From Parastagonospora avenae f. sp. tritici 18332-5 (taxonomy: Eukaryota > Ascomycota > Dothideomycetes > Pleosporales > Phaeosphaeriaceae): a DNA stretch of 64,000 nt. A program made the position numbers and the translations under genes. Each line of letters opens with the position of its first letter. Positions within the stretch are counted from its first letter, which is position 1. Positions 57,411 through 64,000 of this stretch are shown piece after piece. The stretch is from positions 24,219 to 88,218 of the forward strand of contig JAFJTR010000109.1 of NCBI GenBank assembly GCA_022559985.1. Direction: 5' to 3'. The notes under the pieces were generated by a model, which worked only from the letters and a program-made list of their open reading frames with translations, ran no database searches and was not told the origin of the DNA.

Positions 57411-57690
57411 CGTACTCACCAGCGCCTTGCGATGAACAGTCCGCCAAAGACACTGAGCTTGCCTCGTCTATACAGACTAATACAACCGACTGGGGCGAGG
57501 TTGAAACTGTCAAAGCGAAGGACAGCCAGCTTTCGGAGTTGTGACTGCGATTGGCGTTAGCCGTACTCACCAGCTACTTGCGATGCCAGTCCGCCCAAGA
57601 CACCCAGCTTGCCTCGTCCATACGGACTACTATAACTGACTGGGGCGAGGTTGAAACTAACAAAGCGAAACAACCAGCTTTCTGGGCTGC
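57411..57690 (+). repeat. tandem direct duplication, two ~130-bp copies
   Basis: The stretch starting CGTACTCACCAGC at 57411 is repeated from 57562. It includes CTGGGGCGAGGTTGAAACT and AAAGCGAA in both copies, with small differences and about 20 bp of unrelated sequence between. Each copy encodes the same short peptide motif (TDWGEVET), so the duplicated block may come from a former coding region that I do not recognise. Confidence 0.75.
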
Positions 57691-58439
57691 AACACAACTG
57701 CACCCAGACAGAGGGCGATCAGAACTCCCGGGAAAAGGATCACCAGTAATAAAATCTATGTCCAGGCGATGACATTGGGGCGGGCCACAATTACCGTGGT
57801 CCCAGAGGGGACGCCTCGACTGCCGTCGACTTCTTACGCGTGCTGAAGCTACATTCACCCTTGCGGGGGACGAAGCGACAGCGCGCACAAGTTGTCGAGG
57901 CGTTCTTAACCTCTTTCAAGGCGAGCTGCGAGTATGTCCAGCACACCAGCTCGCCTTCCCGACAGCCCTCACACCGCTCATCACCAAAGCGCTGCTCACC
58001 CAAGTTCGTTTCCATAATGAGACTAATATGGTCACACACGGCCCGGGCGGGCGACGCCTTTGCCTCGTACTCAGCCTCGCTGGTATTTTACCAGCGACCC
58101 TTATTGGCCTGCTGATGTTGCCATCGAGCAGGAGCCTTCTGAGATGCCTTCAGACCCGCAGTGCGAGCCCAAGGCAGCTTTGTAGTCAGCGCCGACGCGC
58201 GCCACACAAGGTCCATATCCGTAGGCACAGAACCACCCGCTGAACTTGGTGGCATCAATCTACAATTGTTAGTCTTCGTCAACTACATATGAGACGCAAA
58301 CTTACGGCGCTAGGGAGAAGCCAAAAGCCGGCAAAAACCCATCGAAAACCTCGTCCTCCTCCTCGAACCCACCCCCGCCCCAGCCACCCAATCCCAAGGT
58401 TGCGGGGTTGGCGGGGGTGAGGATGGAACAAACACGCCC

Positions 58440-58531
58440 CGTCTCTCTCCTCTCTCTCCTTCTTCTCCTTCTTCTCCTTCTTCTCCTTCTTCTCCTTCTT
58501 CTCCTTCTTCTCCTTCTTCTTCTTCCTCTTC
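58440..58531. repeat. pyrimidine microsatellite (CTTCTC)n
   Basis: About 90 bp of CTTCTC repeats with CT-rich ends. A frame through it encodes poly-leucine and is an artefact of the repeat. Confidence 0.9.
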
Positions 58532-60969
58532 TTGCCCCGAAGGGCGGGCGGGCGGCGCGGGGAGGGGGCGCGGCGAGGCCGCGAATGGTCTACAATACTA
58601 CATTAACACTGGCTTGATACGACACCGGAGTTCAGGGCGGGGTATTGGACGTTGTCTGAACAACATTAAGTCCTCATTCTACTACTTACGCTTTGCGCAC
58701 CCGGCCGGAGCGCAGGCGACCTGGTGTGAAGAACCACCGGTCGCGTGGATGATGTAGGCGGGGGCGCGGGCAGCCATAATTAATTGTAATTTTCTGGCAG
58801 CAAGAAGGTGTGGTAGTTGATGGTTATGGCTATACTAAAATCTATCCAAAGGTTTTTATATATCGAAGTCTACACGGCCAACACCTACAACCTACAACTG
58901 TTACCTCAACGCTCACTACTTACTACTTACCACCTACCGATACCCCAGATATACGCACCACCTCGCTAGTACTGCCGGCTACTACTACCCAAACAAGACT
59001 TTTGTGAAGTTCTGCAAAGTCCTGAGCCAATCAGAAAGCTACCAGCCCGGCAAGACTTACAGTTTTGACCTCCGGAGAACTTCTGCAAACTCCTAGCCCA
59101 ATGAGATCTACTGTCGGTGACTACGCTCGGCTACTGTTACACCTGGAGAACTTCTGTAAACTTCTTCAAAGTTCTGGTCCAATCAGGTAGCTGTAGACTG
59201 GCAATACCTGCCCAGCGCTCCTCCAAATTCGTGCTTGCCGAGCTCATCATGAGCTGGGAAACTGTTCTCGACCTCGATCTTCCACTCTTACGCAGTTGCG
59301 TCGGCCATACTGCTTACTGCTGTGGCCGTCGGCAGATCCATTGGTGTGTCCGTTCGCGTTTCCGTTGCTCCTTGTAGTAGTCGATGTAGTCGCCGAGATC
59401 GACAACGTGTGTGTGAGTAGCAGGACCACTGGAGGGAAGCGTCTCATAGTCATCGACGTATAAGATCTGGCTAGAGTCGCTGTGATCGGAGGCCATGTGA
59501 TCGCTATCGATATCCATCGCCACTGGACACTCTCACACGGCTACACGCTAACAGGACTTCTGCAAACTCCTGCAGAGTCCTGAGCCAATCAGCAAACGCC
59601 TGTAAAGTCCTGAACCAATCAGCTATCCGTATACAAGCAATACCTCCCGTCAACTACTTGTAGTTCTCTTGTCCCTTGCTTGCCGACCGACGCAAACGAC
59701 CACGGGAGGACTAGGGCGTAAATGGTAAGACTGGTCGTTGAGCCTTTGGTGTATTATCGACAGCGCTATTAAGTCTTCCAAGTTGCTTCTTAGCTAGTGA
59801 TAGGGCTACTCTTCTCGGTCGTTTATTGACCTGTGATAGAGTTTGTCCCTGTAACGGCAGTAGACGACGCTGTGAATGTTGGGTGGACAAGACAGGTGGT
59901 GTACCAGTACTTTGCTCCGCGCGTTCAGCAACCTCCATGACTACAGTGTTGTCTCGCTCTCGTCTCGCAACAAGCAATGGTAAAGAGCTGTTCTCTAATA
60001 CGGGCGTGGCTACACGTGCAGACTGTGAACGGTCTGTAGGCACTGTATTCCAGCTACCTAGTCCAGATGCTATTTACAGTCAAGATAAGGAGAAAGTGAA
60101 AGAGTTGGGCTATCAACCCATGTTGTTTGTGTTCGCGCACGGTCCACGTGCTGCTGAGGCAAGGACCAAGGTGAGGGATAGAAGGGAAGGAAGCGACTAG
60201 GCTAGCAGCCTAGTCATGTGATCCAGGGCTCAGCCCGTTACAGAAGTTCTGTACTGACAAGTATAGCCTTGGTGCTATTGCTTGATTGGCCCAGGAGTTT
60301 GCAGAAGTCCTGTACCGACAGGTGTAGCCTGGTGCTATCGCTCAATTGGCCCAGAAGTTTGCAAAAGTTCTGTTTCGGCAAGTATAGTCGTCCGTGTTGT
60401 TAGCACGGGAGTTGACAGAAATCCACAGAAAGACCTCCACAACGAGTACAACATACAGCGTGCGACTGACCTAGTGGATTGCAGAGATATAGAATGCGCT
60501 GATGTTACTCGTCGATCGTGGTATTGGACGTGATAGGGGTGGTATACACGTTGGTGGTGGACGACGAGCGAACATTAAAAGCCCCTACATTTCAACGCAG
60601 TACTTTGTCTGCACAGCAGCGCGTTAGCCTATTATTGCGCGCATGAGGAGAATCAGATTTATAAGCTGCACAAATTGCGTCTACTCTCAGTACTGTACGA
60701 GATGGTGATGTGATGATTTTGATATACGATCAGACGTAAAATTGAGAAATTTTCGCGGGTACCACCAAAGATGGAACCTGATTTCCTCAGACGCTCCGCA
60801 TAAGCTGCACCCGATCGTTATGTAAGCACGCTCTCATTGGTTCGGGAGTTAGCAGAAGATCCACACGCCATTGATTGGCTACGAAATCAGCAGGAGTTTC
60901 GTAGCGCGGCGCTAGCTACGCTAGTGTCCTTATGCGGTGCGTCAGATTTATGACAGAAAGTTTGAGTTG

Positions 60970-61009
60970 GGTTGGGTTCTGCTTATGTAAGACCCTACCG
61001 AACCCAACC
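60970..61009. repeat. inverted repeat (10-bp arms)
   Basis: GGTTGGGTTC at 60970-60979 pairs with GAACCCAACC at 61000-61009 across a 20-nt loop. It could be a hairpin terminator or the end of an old transposon; no partner or target duplication was found. Confidence 0.4.
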
Positions 61010-61589
61010 TCTGATCTACACTAATGATACATATCTAGCAGGGGCTGTCTTATCTTCAAATGTATGTTCTGGTCGTGATGACCTTATTAAGGGCAACACG
61101 TGATAGTTGTGGCATGGATGTGTCAGATTTGATGGATGGGATGATGTGTATTCCTTGTCTATGTCTACGGTGTTTTCTTGGAGAGGGGCAGCTTCACGGG
61201 CTCGGTAATACTAGTGCCCGGCGCTAGTCCTGTTCAGGAGGTCTCATCTCTTGATCCTGCCCAGACCACCTTCAGCTCCTTCATGGAGCAAGGCCTCGCC
61301 CTAATCTGACAGGATGTCTGAGGTGTTGTGACCAATCGGAATTCGACAACCCGGTTCAGCTTCTATTCCTGCTCCGATACACCAATCGGGCTCTCTCTTT
61401 CCGGCACGAAGCATCTTCCTCCCCACAATATCTTTAAACCACCAATCACAAAACGTTATCTTGTGCCGATTGGTACCTGCGCCCTGACGAAAGTGACCGC
61501 TGCAGAGCTTACCAAGGCAACCCAGCAGGTGTCAAGAATCTATAAAACGGTATGAAGTGGAACTGGAGAGCATACCAGTACACCAGATC

Positions 61590-63366
61590 ATGGGCTTCTC
61601 TATACCCCAATCTACGCGATCGGACGCCTCAGGACATCCCGGTATTGGATCCATCATTTGTACGCTCATTGTATTGTACCTTTGCAGCTATGTTATATAC
61701 CAACGCTTCTTCCACCCGCTGGCCAAGTTTCCCGGACCTTTCCTGGCCTCCCTCACAGATCTCTGGCAGGTGTCGGAAATGCTCTCTCTCAAACAACCTT
61801 ATAATTTGACTGATTTACATGAGAGATACGGTCAGTTTGTACGCTACGGTCCAGAGAAATTGAGCACCACCGCTGAAGACGCTATACCCATTGTCTATCA
61901 AAAGGGCGGCAGGATGTTTCCCAAGACCGAGTTCTACGACGCTTATGGGGCGTATGGAGCAACAGCACCAAACATCTTTGGTATGCGAGATGAAGCAGTA
62001 TGTATCCAGAACCTCCAAAACGCGCCCCACTGACGATTCTAAGATGCATTCGATTCGCAGGCGGCACATGTCCCACAGCTTTTCCATCGCCTCCGTGAAG
62101 AATATGGAACCGCACTTAGATACGAATGTAAAAATACTGAAGGACAAGCTGGCCGGCTACTGCGACCGCGGCGAGGTTTTCGATCTTAAGAAGCTCATAC
62201 AATTTTACGTCATCGATGTACTTGGAGAGCTTGCATTCGGACAGTCTTTCGGTATTCAGGAGAGTGGCAATGAATCACTGGTGCCACCAGTGGTCGAACA
62301 CAGTCTCCTCGCAGCAGTTACGGGATCCTGGCCTGCAATGACTGTGACATTGAAACGGTGGCTTCCAAAAGTCCCGTCGCGAACTTTAAGGCGCTTATTT
62401 GAAGGGCGCGCTGCTGTTGTGAAGATGGCCTCAGCGTGCGTACGCCACCGTATGGCGGCAATGCAGGATGCTAAACAGGGGAATGACGCAGCTTCAGCAA
62501 CGCGAAAGGACATCCTTGCCAGCTTGATTCAAGCGAAAGATCCCGAAACTGGGGAGCGACTGACTCAGGCAGATCTCCAGACTGAGGCATTTGGTTTCAT
62601 GTAAGTCGACAGAACTAGTGCTTCCTTCCATCCGTTGTTGTTGACTCTAATTGCTACCAGTATTGCTGGCACACACACAACAAGTGCGACCACCTCTTTG
62701 CTCTTCTACCATCTCTTACAAGCACCTCAAATCATGAAGAAATGTGTGGCAGAGATCGATGCACAACTACCGCGACTGGGTAAAGATCGAACAGCATACT
62801 CATTTGCAGAGGTGGAGACATCGCTTCCTTATTTAAGGCAATGCATCAAGGAGAACTTCCGTATCACCCCTGTTTTCACCATGCCCTTGGCTCGCAGGGT
62901 TCTGGCTCATGAGGGAGTGACTATTGCAGGGGAGCACATTCCCGTCGGGGTATGTTGACAGCCTATACGGCTTACCAGTACCACCCTACTAACTATGATG
63001 CAGACGTCAATTGCAGTCTGCAATCATGCATTTCATCACAATCCGAAGGTCTGGGGCAATGATCACAATCAATTTGATCCAGGCCGATGGTATCAGGCAG
63101 AGACGGCAGCGCGCTCACGGTACTTGATGCATTTTGGACTGGGAGGTCGACAGTGCATTGGGAAGACTGTCGCCATGACTAACATCTACAAATTGGCAAG
63201 TACTCTACTCAGAGAGTTTGACTTTGCGTTGGCCGCAAGTGAGGATCGAAGGGCGGAGTCGGAGGGACAGCCCTCATTGGGGAACATGCCTGAATTGATC
63301 AGTGTGAGCGTCAGTGATATGAAACATCCGCTGATGGTACGGGCTCGTAAAAGACTCATTGTATGA
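61590..63366 (+). CDS. cytochrome P450 monooxygenase
   Basis: Four exons (61590-61997, 62044-62600, 62661-62949, 63004-63366) give 538 aa. An N-terminal membrane anchor (IGSIICTLIVLYLCSYVIY) is followed by the Pro-rich hinge (HPLAKFPGPF). The I-helix motif is IIAGTHTTSATT (split by an intron), the K-helix ExxR is in IKENFRITP, the PERF-like motif is QFDPGRW, and the heme loop FGLGGRQCIGKTVA holds the cysteine ligand. All key residues are present. It is an ER-bound monooxygenase needing a P450 reductase; the RRRHMSHSFS segment at the C helix fits fungal benzoate/pisatin-demethylase-type or secondary-metabolism P450s. The start used is the first ATG; the frame extends a little upstream only with a GTG. 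Next to it lies a decayed zinc-cluster regulator. Confidence 0.92.
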
Positions 63367-63659
63367 GCCCTCAGAGCATACTTTGGAACGGAGATAATTT
63401 TCACGCATCACGCGTGATTTATGTCTCGTAGTGAGCCTGAGATTTCGATCAATATTACTGAATTATCCCAAAAGCAACGATGTTCGGCGATTATGGTCGG
63501 AATGCTAGGTGGGGCTAGATGCGGGGTAGCCAACAGCGAGCTGAACCGACTTGCCGAAATGTGGGGCAGTTCTACGACAAAAGTTCAGATCGAATACTGT
63601 ATGACGTTTCACTTGGTATCAATGTGCATGCAATGTGTACCTAGCGAAGCTTGGAGGAT

Positions 63660-63803
63660 ATGTCGAGTCTCACACCAGCCGACACCCGCAAACTGAAGCG
63701 GCGAAAAATTGTGTTAGCCTGTAATTCTTGTCGTGTTAAGAAGTCTCGTGTAAGTGCTTATCGGAGTGAGTGCAAGCAGTGCGGGAAGGAATTGAAGGAT
63801 TGA
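63660..63803 (+). pseudogene. Zn(2)Cys(6) regulator N-terminus, degenerate
   Basis: MSSLTPADTRKLKRRKIV leads into ACNSCRVKKSR, the first half of a fungal binuclear zinc cluster. Reading on without a splice gives VSAYRSECKQCGKELKD and then TGA. The spacing is C-x2-C-x6-[Val]-x6-C-x2-C-x6-[stop], so Cys3 is replaced and Cys6 is one base change from a Cys codon. A GTAAGT at 63750 could instead be a donor of an intron leaving the window, but no following exon is visible in the last 250 bp. A (TATG)n tract begins 17 bp after the stop. Confidence 0.55.
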
Positions 63804-63820
63804 ACTGAGGTTGTATTGGG

Positions 63821-63866
63821 TATGTATGTATGTATGTATGTATGTATGTGTGTATGTATGTATGTA
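63821..63866. repeat. (TATG)n microsatellite
   Basis: About eleven TATG units with one TGTG variant, directly downstream of the zinc-cluster relic. It may have expanded within the former gene. Confidence 0.9.
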
Positions 63867-64000
63867 TTGTTTAACGTCCTATGAAAAGCCTCCCAGGGGG
63901 CATGTAACGACGCAGGCAAGACAAGAGATCCGAACTCGGTGTGGTCTCACTCAGAGGCATATGGGAGTGCGTGGGAGAACCGTAACCTAAGATCAATTGA

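Larger units (their letters stand above)
55866..60390. repeat. dispersed/tandem ~61-bp repeat family with CCAAT core
   Basis: A degenerate unit of about 60-70 bp, with a core close to GCAAACTCCTGGGCCAAT, recurs at 55866-55890, 57013-57035, 57063-57087, 57134-57158, 57212-57236, 59010-59033, 59079-59104, 59151-59185 and 59557-59621 (two units) on the plus strand. It is inverted at 60283-60307 and 60344-60367. The two inverted copies are 61 bp apart and share the rest of the unit (GATAGCACCA, then GGTACAGGACTTCT when read on the minus strand). The copy at 57063 matches this unit closely over about 60 bp. Confidence 0.75.
55025..61589. other. gene-poor repeat-rich region
   Basis: About 6.5 kb with no intact gene. 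It contains a DUF6589-like relic, a tandem ~130-bp duplication, a pyrimidine microsatellite and many copies of a ~61-bp CCAAT-containing repeat (listed separately). A short frame at 55656-55784 (42 aa, Gly/Ser-rich start MAGSGRGT) and minus-strand frames near 59247-60043 have no recognisable family. The change from compact housekeeping genes to this region is abrupt after 55.1 kb. Confidence 0.6.

Noticed and set aside
58408..58617. Small protein with a long leucine run
   Set aside because: The leucines come from the CTTCTC microsatellite; no protein-like sequence surrounds it.
1..64000. CRISPR array, prokaryotic operons, rRNA genes or telomere repeats
   Set aside because: No regularly spaced identical repeats with unique spacers, no rRNA-like sequence and no TTAGGG-type arrays were seen; the window is eukaryotic throughout.

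Overview
The window is nuclear DNA of a filamentous ascomycete (Pezizomycotina). Genes are interrupted by many short introns, mostly 45-65 nt, with GTAAGT-like donors, CTAAC/CTGAC-like branch sites and YAG acceptors. It carries a HET-domain gene, a fungal chitin synthase, a monopolin (Csm1/Pcs1) subunit and decayed transposons with stop codons of the kind RIP leaves. Dothideomycetes is my best guess from overall character; I cannot fix genus or species. All exon models were made by hand from reading frame, splice signals and remembered family motifs.

Layout. (1) 0-3 kb: AN1/UBL zinc-finger protein (Cuz1/ZFAND1 type) and a small fungal protein of unknown function. (2) 3-6.8 kb: a dead hAT transposase, itself interrupted by a 156-bp insertion with inverted-repeat ends. 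(3) 6.9-8.05 kb: tRNA pseudouridine-55 synthase. (4) 8-35.6 kb: a metabolic gene neighbourhood with two ACS-type MFS transporters, two flavin monooxygenases, an SDR, a 2OG-Fe(II) oxygenase, an O-methyltransferase, a divergent DAHP-synthase-like protein, a laccase-type multicopper oxidase, a TauD-type dioxygenase, an aldo-keto reductase and a C2H2 transcription factor. A broken HET gene and a small secreted protein lie inside it. (5) 36-39 kb: a disrupted hybrid histidine kinase. (6) 40-55 kb: mostly housekeeping genes: RecQ helicase, phenol 2-monooxygenase, chitin synthase, Csm1/Pcs1, an SDR, ATP synthase subunit k and MTFP1. (7) 55-61.5 kb: gene-poor and repeat-rich, with a DUF6589-like relic and a ~61-bp CCAAT-containing repeat family in both orientations. 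(8) 61.6-64 kb: a cytochrome P450 and a decayed Zn2Cys6 regulator.

The most interesting part is the 8-35.6 kb neighbourhood. It looks like a secondary-metabolite or aromatic-compound cluster (oxidation, methylation, reduction, export and a regulator) but has no PKS, NRPS, terpene synthase or RiPP precursor that I can see. The only enzyme of a scaffold-building type is the DAHP-synthase-like protein, which has replaced several residues needed by canonical DAHP synthases. The aldo-keto reductase contains what reads as a spliceosomal twin intron (stwintron). Several genes carry clear lesions: HET (10-bp tandem duplication plus one T), SDR (one extra G) and the histidine kinase (internal coding deletion). 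The accessory part of the window is therefore decaying while the housekeeping genes are intact.
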